A DNA stretch of 64,000 nt from Ciona savignyi (taxonomy: Eukaryota; Chordata; Ascidiacea; Phlebobranchia; Cionidae): contig CH003028.1 in NCBI GenBank assembly GCA_000149265.1, forward strand, positions 727,523-791,522. Direction: 5' to 3'. Below are positions 46,337 to 58,766 of the stretch, in pieces. Position numbers and translations under genes: made by a program. The notes under the pieces were generated by a model, which saw only the letters and a program-made list of their open reading frames with translations, had not been told where the DNA came from and made no database searches. The first letter of the stretch is position 1. The number at the start of each line of letters is the position of its first letter.

Positions 46337-49300
46337 CTAACCTTGCTGTGACGTGGTGACTGCAGTTTTGTGGTATCCATGCTGAAGGCCGCCATTTTGC
46401 GCATGGTGGGTCGGCCTTAATGGGTTTCCTGTCGCGTCCATTCCGTTCATTTGGTGCCACCCCGGCTGCGCGTATGTGGGAATGTAGGGCTGGGGGTACT
46501 GGTTTGCCGCAGAGGAAGTGACGTAGGCAGTATTCGTGGGTGCTGACGCGTAGAGGCAGGTGGGAGGATGTGAAGCGCGGTTCTGGGGGTTAATGATGCA
46601 ATGAAATAAAAATATAACAATATAAAAAATACGGTTGGCTAAAACTAAGATTTTCTGTTAACATATACATGTTCTTGCGCTAATAGGCCTACTGTTGAAT
46701 TCCCGCATACTATGAACCTAACTTAAACGTCGTCGGAATGCAATTAAGATTGATGATTCCCGTAGAGCGAGACAACTCAATAAAATGGCCTGACAACTTC
46801 TGTTTTAAATGCCTGTGATATAAGTTTTAAACTGAACCAATGAGCGACTTTTAAAATATGAGAATTCGTCGATATCTGAATCATATATTGTCTTACCTCC
46901 TCCGATGAAGGCGATTGTTGCAGCGATGTGACGTCACGAGAAAGAGGTGACGATTTTTCGACGCCGTTTAAATGGACGGTGGTTACTTGGGTGGGGGGAG
47001 GTACGCCGTACGCCGTCATATTGTTCCATTCCTCCAGTTTGGGAATCACACTTGGAACCGAAACGGGGACTAATTGATGGTGGTAACCTCCACCGTTGTG
47101 TGGCGCCACAGTAAGCGTATCTGTCGTCATCGGATGGTTAGAAACTGTCCCTGAAACAGTTTAAAGTTTTAAATGACAAATTTTAAAAATAGTGCATTAT
47201 ATGAATTTATTTTTAAAAAATGTTGATCAACGCATTCGACTCCAATGGAAGAGAAACAAACATTATCATTTGTTGCACAAGAGTGTTTTGAAACCAAAAT
47301 CTTTTATGTAAAAAGTGCACAAGTGTAAGCTATAGTTCCACCCCCACGATTGCAGTACAATCCAAAATTTGTGAATGGTGACTGTTTCGGACTATCTTTG
47401 CCGTATTAGGACGGATAAGTTTTTCCATCAAGCGCAACAGCCGTAGATTTAAGCAACACGACACTTTGCATAGGCGTATTATTACCAATTCATACGTAAA
47501 CATACGCTTCACGGTGAACTCCTGCCGCCACGGTATAGTAGGAACCAAATGCATGCATATGTTACACGTGCGTTACTTGCCGCTTAAGTAGCTATAGTGA
47601 TGCATTGCGCGTATCAAAATGGCGGCCTTTTGTGACGCAACAATAGCGTAACGCGGAGAATTGGTATTCAATGAATGGTAAAGATTAAGTTTCAATGAAC
47701 GTCCGAGTTGTTTAAATGCTGTGTGAGTTGTTTCAAATTATTGAGCAAATTGAAGACTGTTCAGCTAAACCGCGACGATGTTTAAATAATGGATGACAAT
47801 CTGGCAAAATTTCGCCGAGCCAGCATTCTACTGAATGGATCAGGCGGTCATTTTTCTAAGCCTTTCATTTAAAGTCTATAATTCGCTTAAAGGACTTCAG
47901 TATAAAAGCGCGTGTCTAATGGTATGACATATTTAGATAATACACGCATAGGTTTATTTTAAACATGAGCTAAAGCGGATTTGTTTGATTAACCGTTTTA
48001 CAAAGGCGTAGTAAAATAACCGCTGCTGCGAGGTTATAAATCATTCTGCGTAATCTGTTAACTTGTTACGTCATTTTCAACCGAGCATGGAATTTGGTTT
48101 GTAGTAAAAATTTGGGCTTTTAGACCTACTTTTTTCCGGGTCTCAAACAACTGTACATACCACATAAATTAATACTAGGAGTTAATCGTATATCCACCAA
48201 TTTATACAAGGTAAATTTCCAGTTTTAAAAGCTAAGCCTTGTTCACAACAGGCACTGGCAGTGGGTAAACAAATTTCAGTTTGACATATCACAAAAGATT
48301 TGAATATCAACTCACCTTGAATGCCTGGCTGGTCGAATCTTGGGAATCCAAGGATTTCTGTGACCGAGTGTGAGTAGAATGGATGGCATGCAACGGGAGA
48401 GTTCCTGAGCTGGGGTGGTGCGTTTGGCATATTCGGTTTTCCGGGTGGGACCATGTAGTGGTTGTAGATGGGGCTGTTGTACATGGCAGGGCGCATCGAG
48501 GGCGTTTGGGGTGGGGTGGAGTTCTCGATGCTGCTGATCGGAACGTAGTTGGGGTTCAAGGGGTTGTTGGGGTGGAGTACGTTGCCGATTTTGTTCCTGA
48601 GTATTCTGCTAATCGAGCTCACCGACGGAACGTTGTATTTATCGCATATCGCGTCGCTCAGGAGTCGGTCTCGGATCTCCCAAGCGAATATCCCAGGGTC
48701 TCTCACTTTATAGTCCTTGATCGCGTTCACCACCCCGGGAGTAGTCACCCTGGGTTTGCTTCCGCCTATCGCACCAGGAAGGATGGATCCGGTCTCATTG
48801 TACCGTGCTAGTATCTTACTCACGCAACCGTGCGATACGCGAAGCTGACGGCTTATATCGCACGGTCTTATCCCGAGTTGAGCTAGTTCAATAATACGGA
48901 GTCGCAGAGCGTTCGGCAGCGGGCGGCCGTTCACGAAAACCCCGCCAAGCTGGTTCACTTCCCCGAAGGTCTGATCTGTGGGATAATATATTGAATCAAA
49001 ACACGATATCATCCAAATATTACCCAATCAATATAGATCAAAATAAAAAAATATATAATATAACGTTGCTTATTGATATGTTACTAAAAGTTTGATTTAA
49101 ACGAAAATATAGCCGTGTTTATAAATACAAGGTGTATAAACGAAATTATACCTATATTTGTACATTACACACACATATAAAGGACTAGTTGTCATACCTA
49201 TATTCACTATTATACAGGTACAACTAGGTGTTTATATGCCATATTAGGAACTATGGTCCTGACACTAAACTATTATCAAAAGTTTTTAAATCAATTTAGG

Positions 49301-51692
49301 CTGCATAAAATTACAAAAACAAAATGAGTTGAATTAAATAGGTACATTAGTTGAACTTTAAAAGGGTAAAAAATCTAATAAGGGTCTTATTATCAAAGGT
49401 ATTGTTGTTCTAATGCAACAGCAAGATAAACAGCTTCCGCGCTACAGCAATGTCTAATTTGAACAAGAAATTGCATGGTTTCTTTTAACGCAGATGTTTC
49501 TGAATGCAAATTGATTGGAATTGAGTTGAATTTTAAGCCTTGTGATTTTGAAAAGTACTCTTTTTATATTAACAGTTCTGCTTATATGAAAACAAGGCAT
49601 GTTTAAATGATGTCAAAATAAATAAATTTGGTCACAAAGCTCCAAATAGTAGCGACAAATCAAAATGGCGGCGTTTTTTTAGGGCTGAAACAGTAATAAC
49701 TATTTTATTTTATTAAGAGATTATTAAACTCAAATCAAATAACACAAATTTAAAGAAAAGTTATAGTTTTGGTTAGTGAAAAAAAACGTTCTTTATAATT
49801 TGTACCCAAAAATTCCTTTTGTTTTTCAATAAGTTTCAATTCGGCTGAGGTAAGCTTCGTGGTATCGAACGGTTTTATGCAAGAAATCATTTTTAATCAA
49901 CTTTTTCTGAAAATCAACACATTTGAGCTGTAGTGCTATTTATATCACTAAAACTGTACATAGGTTTTTATATCTACTTTATTCTGTCAATTTGTCAATA
50001 AAGATATTATTTCTCTCTCAAATTCTTTTTATCTTAAATTATTATAAAATCTATCAAAATAAATCTGACTATGTGTCCTAACTGCTCTACTATTTTATAC
50101 CTTCTCATAAACTTTGATTAAACACTGTGTTTGCTGTAATATTTCTGCCATAAATCGACAGTTTTTTACTAAAATTGCATCAAAAATCTGATAAAATTCG
50201 TTTGTTTATTTCGTCAACCGGTAGGACTGGTTTAACAGCGATTGGGCGGCGAAGTTAGGTGTATAAGACCGCCTCCGACAAGAGACCGTGTTTTTGTTCC
50301 ATGGCTTATCAAATATCCATTGAATCCAGCCATTGTCCCCCACCATTTGACACCAATGCCCAGACAATGAGGGAAGCAAGTCAGGAAAATGATAAAACGC
50401 CTTCGATCCTGTGTGTTTAACAGATTCGCGAAAATCGCAGTATAATCTGTTCTAATATAAACCGAGCCACAATGGGGCGCGTGCTCTATTATGATGTCAC
50501 AGGTATCTATGTGTTATTATAATAACTATTGTCACAGCGCACACGAATTGACGAACCCATCAAGAAACCGTGTTTTTACAATTTATGAATTGTTTTCGCG
50601 TTCAAATTGGCCTTTTTACATCGAATTTTGAATTCGTTTGGACCATAAGTTACGACAAAAAGCCATAAAAACCCAAATTAAATTCCATGAAGAATTTGTA
50701 ACTGATTTCTATTATCAACCTCTTTGTCAATCTTGCTGCAGGAAATTCCTGCTATGCATTCGATCCGCAGGTAATACAACATTTATTGTTTGCAGTTTTT
50801 CTTTACATTCCAATGCCAATATTGCACACAGTCTGACGAACGCGGCACCAGAACATATCTGCAGCTTTTTTTAATTTGACAAAATATCAACAGCAGATTG
50901 GTAAAGTTGACAAGCATTGAAGGCGTGTTAATAATTAAATTTCTTAAAGATATCTTTGTAAAAATCAAATGCCGGCAAATAAATGCAACTCATATTTAGA
51001 TTATTCCAATATATTTTTATTGTATACTTTAGGTGTTTGATTTACATTATTATTACTTTCGTAATGTTAGTTTTAAACCTCATGCTTTACCATATGCAAG
51101 CAATAATTACAGGTGGGCCTTTCGTGACTACACCACCGATTTTTTTCATTTTACCAGGCTCAATCAAATCACGCTATATCGCTTAAAATTCCAGATCGGC
51201 TTATGGTGGCAGATATCGGGTGAAAGTTTACGGGGCCTTGTACCAACAATTTACACAAGCGACGCCATCGCCACTTCATTTGGATCCACTAATCTCGTAC
51301 CCGTCAGCCGATTTATCAACCACGTCATCATGTGACGTCATTTATCTCATGAGGGGAAATGACGTTGCATATTTTTTAGTTGAAAATCAATTATTTTTTA
51401 AGTTGATATCATTTTCTTCGGTTATGAATAATTTTAGCCAAGTAAGTGCGCGTCTAAGAACACATTCCCTGTAGCCCTGTCCAATTACTGATACAAAACG
51501 CTTTGGAATAGTACTAAAAACTAACCGTAAAAAACAAAATTATTATTAACTATTAAAAAACGCTATAAAGACCGCAAAAAATCGGCCAATAAACTTACTG
51601 TTGGCGGCAGAGGTGGGCATCATGGACACCATTCCTGGATTCTGCAGTGGCGAGGCAAAGCCCACTGCTTGGCTTTGCGTTGCGGTTTGCAT
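46337..51692 (-). CDS. Pax1/9: Pax1/9 paired-domain transcription factor
   Basis: Four minus-strand exons join in phase into 417 residues: 51692-51599, 48975-48316, 47150-46897 and 46582-46337. The paired DNA-binding domain spans about residues 34-162 ('[18 protein letters not shown]', '[20 protein letters not shown]', '[14 protein letters not shown]', '[16 protein letters not shown]') and matches the Pax1/9 subgroup best. An octapeptide HSVTEILG lies at 234-241 (Groucho-type corepressor contact in the family). No homeodomain follows, as expected for Pax1/9. Invertebrate chordates have a single Pax1/9 that acts in pharyngeal endoderm. Exon 1 encodes only a 31-residue leader and is split from the paired domain by a 2.6 kb intron, a likely place for enhancers. 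The stop TAG overlaps a donor-like CAAG|GTTAGT, so an alternative C-terminus is possible. Confidence 0.95.
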
Positions 51693-54600
51693 ATCAACAC
51701 TTTCCGTACAACTCTATGTGTTAGTGTTGAAGCCTAACAACCCTATATTTTAATGATTGAAGTTATTATTAGGTAGGGATTGAATGCTCGTTCGTTCGAA
51801 TAAGCCGAGATAAAAACAAAAACTTTGAACATCTCCTTATCATTCCATAGCTCCTTCAGGCAACATTAATATTTAAATTAAACTACGACATTCAAAGAAA
51901 TCACCTTAAAATAAACATTGCTGTAATATTCCAAAATGAAAAAAAAAACGCTATAAAACTCTTATTAGCTGCACGCTTAAGCAAGTGTTAAACAAATAGC
52001 GTATTTAGGTGTATTTCTGTATATAATAATAAATGTTATAATGGTGTTGTCTTTACGCGTTGAACTTAACTTTTAAACTAATTTACTAAAATCAAAAAAT
52101 TGAATCGACGTATAACTGTTAATCCAAGATAACCAACCAACCGAGTTTTCAACTATAAATTGAAAATTTTTAAAAATGTTTTTTCCCTTTTTTTACTTTA
52201 GATTTTTATTTTAGAAAGAATTATATAAAAACGCAAATAAACCTTAATTCCCGATACCGCTAATCCACATAACACTCCATAATGAAAATTTCCCCTTATA
52301 ATTTTAACATCATCCTAACCCGATACAAATTCTCGTATAACCCAAACCCCCATATTACCCCGAGTTTTGATCCATAAACTTTTTCCTTTGCGATGCTCGT
52401 CCAGGAAAAGCGAGACGCTTAGCGCAACCGGCGATAAAATATTGCTAACCCTAGTGTTGAATAACCGCCTAATTTTTGACGTGTTAAAATGACTGCCTAT
52501 TTTCTGTGAAATACAGGTTGTAAATTTGTGATTTTTATGTTTTTCAAGCGGTATTTAAAGAAATAAAAACATCCAACTTGCTAAATATCCCAGTATGTAA
52601 TTACTCGTATTTAAATATGTAATTGACACACATTATTTTACAAATTAATAAGTTTGATTCGTTAATTATTATAGGTTTACTTTTATAAAACAAAGTGAAA
52701 AAAGAAGTCGTGAAAACATAGCAAGAAAAAACTGAATATTCATAAAATTCAGTTAGGAAATTATTATTGCAAATGAAAAAAAGATAGTATTATAAAGCTG
52801 TATTTGACATTTTTAATAGAATTTAATTTGTCTAAAGAACAATAGCGTTCTTATAACCCTAAAATTTATACAATAAAGTGTTTTTAATCGGCGATCTTGA
52901 GAAAATGGTTTATTTTGTTTTCGCTTCAAAAATTGAAATATTTTGAAAATACATTTGTGCGATTATTTTTGCGCCGGAAATGACTTAAAAGTGGCTTCCG
53001 GTTTCTCGGGTATGGAGAACAATACCACGCATTGTTGTTGCGTCATAAGGCACACCTGGCGCGAAGTTTCTTGGCACAAAATCAATTTTCGAAGTGAGTC
53101 GCGATTTTCGGGGTCACCTTGGGTCATAACAATCGGAAATATGATCAAACAATAGATTCGAATATTTTCTATTCGAAAGACCTTTTTATACCGCGAATTC
53201 TCGCGTCATTTTTATTCCAGACCTTTTACTTTCCCGGATTATTACGCAAGAATAGACGACGTCTTCCGAATTTCCGAATATTTATTCTAAGTTCTCGAAT
53301 TTCGACGTCAGTTCGAGATTCATCCATCGTCGCCGATCACGTGGGAACGACCCATTCTCACGTCACAGTTTCTTGATACGTCACAATGGCTGTCAACGCT
53401 GCGTCACAATTCCACTTAACACGTAATATTGGTGTGCGGTGAATTCGCATTTCTTTAAATGGTTGGGTATAAATTATGGAATTTAATTGTGGTGACATCA
53501 TCAAAGTCGTTCTGGAATTCCAAATAGATGAGTGTGTGCTGATTATCCATCTTAACCAATCAGGAACCAGATCAGCTTTCACCGGGCATATTCATGACGT
53601 CATCAAACCTGACGTGGCCCGACTATTTGGTCATCAGACCTTACGACATTCACATATTTTGGTAAATATAATAATCCCACATACGCGAGGTCTAGCACGT
53701 CTGAAGGTGGATAGCTTAAAGCTCTGCAGAGATAATCTCGTTTTGCCGCAGTACTTAGGTCCCAGTTGATCCTTCACGTTTTATTCAGGGGCCATGGAGT
53801 CCTTTGATATTTTTTGGTTTTTGTGAACCTTTATGTGTGCGGGCCTAATAAGTTTTGTTATTTTTTATGGTTTTATATTTTTTTGCAAAGGTAGGCTAAT
53901 AGCGGGTATATTTTTTAAAACTCCCTGCTGCATTCTTGCTTTTCCCAAAGAAATTCTCCCTCTTAATTACACTTAGCACCAATTTAGTTGCCGCAGTATT
54001 TTTGGCATTTGAATCAAATTTACAGTTGTAATTTTTTCTCTTACTTAGTTGTAAATCTTGTATTTTATACAACAATGACTTTTTGGTATTTGGGACGATA
54101 CGAACCAAAGTAGTGTGTGGCTCCTATATAACGCTTGTACTGCGTCCTAGGTTTTATCTATTTGCCTAATGGATTTACGGCTTTATAGAAAATCGCCATT
54201 TGCGCTGTCGTTTTAGGGCGGTGTGGGTTTATCTGTTTAATCATTATTATCCCATTACGGGATAGTGTTATCGCCGCTTGTATGAATACCTGGCTTAACA
54301 ACGCCTTACTAAAGCTTTATCGATTCGTAGGCTTATATTAGAGGGGCATGTATAATTTTTAAATTTATTTTAGCTTTTTACGAATTGTTTTACTTTTTAC
54401 GCAAAATCGATTCGTTACAAAATTGCCTTTTTTATAGTTTTCTATAGTCTGGGAGAAACCGTTCAATTTAGGGATAATTTGTATTTTCCAGGCTATTTCG
54501 GTTAATTTTAAATTATTTTTCCTATGAGATTGTTACAACTGGCCAGGGTGCCAGCTGTATTTAAACTTTTACACAAATCCATTGTCGCTACACAACCGCG

Positions 54601-55840
54601 CCATTAAACTTAAATATAAGCACTTGGATGGATTTCAATAGCCATACAAATCAACTGCGCAGAACAGATTTGCTGGAAATCTACTGTTGGGAGCTGAACC
54701 AAAGGCGTACTCTATTGTCGAATGCATTCTAAGTCAATCCAACCGTACTGTATAAAGTTACGGCTTGTACAATGTAATTTAACTATGCTATGTACCTAAA
54801 TGGCCCACTGTCCAGATACTTTTAACCGCAAAAGGAATCCAGAAACACATTTTACAATGACATTTTTGCTTTTTATAAAATTACTATAGAGGACATATTT
54901 TAAGTGTGAAGTTAGTTATTTTTTATTCTTTTTTAAAGATTTTTTTGCCTAATATAAATTTTTCCGAGTTTGATTTTAAAATACAGACTAAAGCACGGTA
55001 TAAACCATTGTTTAGCCCACTATAAATCCGATGACAACTCAAAATAAAACGACCTGCGAGTACGGTGAGCAACACGTCCCCTTAAAATACACAAAGCGTG
55101 TTACTTAGACGCATCATTTTAAGTTGTTCCGGTCACTTCAAGTAAATCATTAAATTTGTCATTCAAAAGTTTTAGTCAGGTGCAGCGGCAGGACAGTTTT
55201 GTAACTGGATACTTTTCAAGTATAAGTCCGTTGGGTGGCATCTAACCTGTGAAAACATAAGTTTCCTGCAGAAACTTGATACCACGGTCTTAATTGCGTC
55301 ACGATATACAGTCATTCGCCACACACAGACTGCTATAACCGCACGCTGCGTCGATTCAAGAACAGTTTAAGTTACATCACTTGGTATTTCGACCTTACCA
55401 GTGTTTAATACTGTCAGTAGTCCCGATATTTATATCATTTAAAATCTCTAATGTAGTAACGCCAATACATAGTTATTTAATAGTGTCCAAGGGTATTATC
55501 GTTCCCAAGACGTCAGCCTACAAAAATTAAACCGTAAAACACAATTTTTTTATCATTTTTTTACTGAAAATTCGTTAGAAATTCAATCTTGATGAAACAA
55601 CAGAACACCTATTGTTCGTTGAAAGAGTCAATTGTTATATCATTTACAATGTAAGGCGACTTGTTTAACAAGTTAGGGTTGGAATTTCCAAACCTTTCTT
55701 CATTTCAAACAAAACCCAAGTAAATCCGGAAATTTCTTTGTTTAAAAGCTCTAGTTATACCAATGAGACATTTAGCTGTCTGGTGAATTACGTTATGTAA
55801 TGCTCTCTAGCGCAATATAACGTAAGATTGGACAGATTAC
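51693..55840. other. Long non-coding interval upstream of Pax1/9
   Basis: No exon recognised. It probably includes Pax1/9 promoter and enhancer DNA. A palindromic TGACGTCA (CRE/ATF type) lies at 53595-53602, in a CG-richer patch at about 53030-53760 that also carries an unrecognised 97-codon ORF (53476-53769). The rest is AT-rich. Confidence 0.5.
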
Positions 55841-55908
55841 CTATTACCATAGAATACTAACTTACAGAAGAATACTTACTTCTGTAAGTTAGTATTCTAT
55901 GCTATTAC
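55841..55908. repeat. Perfect 23-bp hairpin flanked by 7-bp direct repeats
   Basis: Arms at 55848-55870 and 55879-55901 are exact reverse complements, separated by the 8-nt loop aatactta. Directly outside them is ctattac on both sides (55841-55847 and 55902-55908), which looks like a target-site duplication. The insert is then a 54-bp foldback. No family is recognised. Confidence 0.9.
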
Positions 55909-56157
55909 CTATCCGTTATGTAAATGTAAGTAACCAAAGGAGATTAAGGATTACAAAATTGTTTCATTTATAAAGCCATAAAATAACTTGACACTTCTTT
56001 TACAGGTTTGCCATTTACTGTAGTGGACTTTGTATATTGACCCTGGTTGTATAACCAAAGGCTTTGTTCAAAGTGTCCCAACTTCTTTATTTGCCATGGT
56101 CACTTATGTAACGCACATTGCCCCCAAACCGGGAAATTTATTGTTAAAGCAGGATCT

Positions 56158-56529
56158 GAACTACGTTATCTTCGTCCGGCCGGTTGGTCCAGCGGTTAAG
56201 TGCGTCGCCTTTTAATTGGAAGGTTGCAGAACTACGTTATCTTCGTCCGGCCGATTGGTCCAGCGGTTAAGTGCGTCGCCTTTTAATTTGAAGGTTGCAG
56301 GTTTGAAACTGGTCGCTAGCTAGTCGGTTGTGTCCTTGGGCAAGATACTTTACGGAAATTGCCTGAACCCCCAAATTCTACCAAATTCAAAGAACGTGTT
56401 TATCATATACAACACACTGCAATAGCTCCGGTAACCCGACGGTGGGCGCGAGGTGATCTAAAGATTGCCGGTGTGTTAACCCCCTTGGTTTTCCCGTTCA
56501 CGGGAATAAACATAAATACCCTATCCTAT
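56158..56529 (+). mobile_element. SINE with a tandemly duplicated 5' end
   Basis: A 71-bp unit (16 bp of flank 'gaactacgttatcttc' plus the first ~55 bp of the SINE) occurs at 56158-56228 and again at 56229-56299. The second runs on into a full SINE ending 'ataaataccctatcctattc'. The duplication includes the box A-like region, so it happened after insertion. Confidence 0.9.
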
Positions 56530-58766
56530 TCTATGCTTTAATGGTAGGCCTACTACAGTTATTCATGTTCTTCTTTCTTGCTCTCAAAAGATGCAAGACT
56601 TGACATATGCGCTCTCGCTTCTCATTTAAAGCAATGGCGAACATATGATGGAACTTTTATATTTATGCAATCTTTGCCTGGCCAGCAACAGTAAATTAAC
56701 ACACAAAATACTTTTTTTCGTTTTTCTTAAATCATTTTAACGAACTTGTCACCCATTTTCGAACTTGTCACCCATATGAAAAGGCAAGGCGACGCACTTA
56801 CGGGAAATCTTTTGGGCTGTCTATGGTTTAACATTTATGTATCAGGTTAAGTTTACTCTTTAACGAATAAGGGATATACTGGTATGTTTATATGGGATAT
56901 GGTGCTTCTGAGCTGCAATCCTGGTGAAATTTTATTTTGTTTTTTTCTTTTTCCACTTAAATCTTATAAGGCCAGCTTCCCCTTAATACTGGGTCGTGCT
57001 TTCAGTCAAGGCTATAAATTAAATTTGATTTAAAGTTTTTTTGTTGCAGTATTTTTATTAATGTAAGGTTTAACAGTCAAGTCATTTTTCTCAATTATAC
57101 AGTTTCTATTAACAGTGTGTTTTAACTACCTTATTTTGCCGTTTGATCCGGTCTCCTTGACTTTAATTAATTATGACATTCTTCTTTAATGTAACAAAGA
57201 AGCAAAAAACTAAACTATTTAAAGTTACCAACGTAAAAAGCGTTTGTTACGTACAAACCGTGTATAAATCTAGCCTTAATTTTTGTCAACGCAACCGCAA
57301 GGCTCCAAGATACAAACCTTCCGCATAAATTCAACTTGACTGTTGTGCAATTTGTCCTGTACGTATTTGTTTTATCTTGTACGAAACGACGAACTTACAG
57401 GTTAGGATACCACACTGAATGTGGATCGGGTGCTTTACTCAGCACCCATGCTGGTATCGTTCATTCTGATGAATCAATCAGAACCAAAATATACAACACA
57501 CTATAAATATAGCTCCTGTAACCTGACAGTGTGAATAAAGTAATGTATAGATTAACTTTGTGGTAACGATGTCATGGGGTGGTAAACATAAATAATTCTT
57601 AATTTGCATTTTTTGTTATTTGGACGGACCGAAAGTGGAACACAGTACATATATAGGCTAACCAAAGATCTCAACAAATTGATCGCAAAAAATTTACTGA
57701 GATCAAACTACTGACAATGGCATTTGATGTGTCGGTGTCAATTTTAATTGTTGTGGTAAAATACTATTTTAACCTGTGCGTGGCACATTAAGAGTGGTAA
57801 CGTTAACTTAAGTCCAGTCGGATTGGAGTATATGGCTGAAGATCAAAACCATTACCTGTTTGGCCATGACCTTACTGCTAACTATAATAAACAAATATTA
57901 TCAGTGTTCTGCGTAAAACTATGTAAATACCGCATAATACTTCATATAGTGTTCTCCCGCTACACTGTTCACTTTTACGTACAGCAAATATGCTTTTACA
58001 AAAATGGATGGCAAGTTTGAATGGGTATCCTAATACCCCAGTGTTTCAGCTTGCTAAAACAAACGATAAATTCGGGAAGGTTCGGCTTGCCAAAACAGAG
58101 TTTTACAAACAGTGGTGGATAACACGTGATTGACACTCACCGAGCATAACGCTGCAGTTTTCGAACTCGGGAAATAACGAGTATTCCCGCATACCGGTTT
58201 CGTCACTTGCATGAAACACAGCACTTTTACAAACTTTTGTAAAAGTCGGTCGATTTTTTTTACCAAGGAACCCCTTCCGCACGCTTAAAACTGCGGCACT
58301 CCGACAACCATGCTCTAAACCAAATCAAACCTACAAAAATTGCCCGAGGTGTAAAAAGAAAAAAAAGAACTCCCCATTTGCAATAGCATTTCATAGAAAC
58401 CACAAAAATGCAAACCCCGCTCATTCACAGATATTAACAGCAAGCTATTGTTTCCATATTATTATTTCTTGGCTTGATAATAAGGGCGCGATCAGAGTGC
58501 AATTCTATTATGTCATAATATACATTGTCACACGGGTGGTGACGTAAGGACACCGACGATTAAAAGCAGTCCATGACGTCACAGCTTCCACGGCCACGTG
58601 ACGCATTAGGAATCGATTATGTACAACAATTGCGATTTTCGTGTCAATAATTCTAGAAAACGATTGGATATGATGTCACAATATAGTAGTGTGATTATGT
58701 GGTTGGTCCATTTAAATACTGCATATATCATCGTTTCCACGTGGTCGAGAAGTCTTCCACGGAATT
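56530..58766. other. Intergenic stretch between the SINE and the ACTR2 3' end
   Basis: No gene recognised. It holds a 19-bp tandem duplicate (unit cgaacttgtcacccatttt) at 56741-56778, a decayed SINE fragment at about 57490-57600, and at 58087-58131 a stretch like the Helitron-like tail ('ttttacaaacagtggtgg', 'aacacgtgattgacactc') without the terminal CTAG. TGACGTCA lies at 58574-58581. Confidence 0.5.

Noticed and set aside
48383..48811. 142-codon ORF on the plus strand
   Set aside because: It is antisense to the Pax1/9 paired-domain exon and reflects that exon's composition.
53476..53769. 97-codon ORF in the Pax1/9 upstream region
   Set aside because: It has a Met start and a TATA-like 'gtataaat' just upstream, but no recognised family, no splice context and no repeat of domain character; too weak to call a gene.
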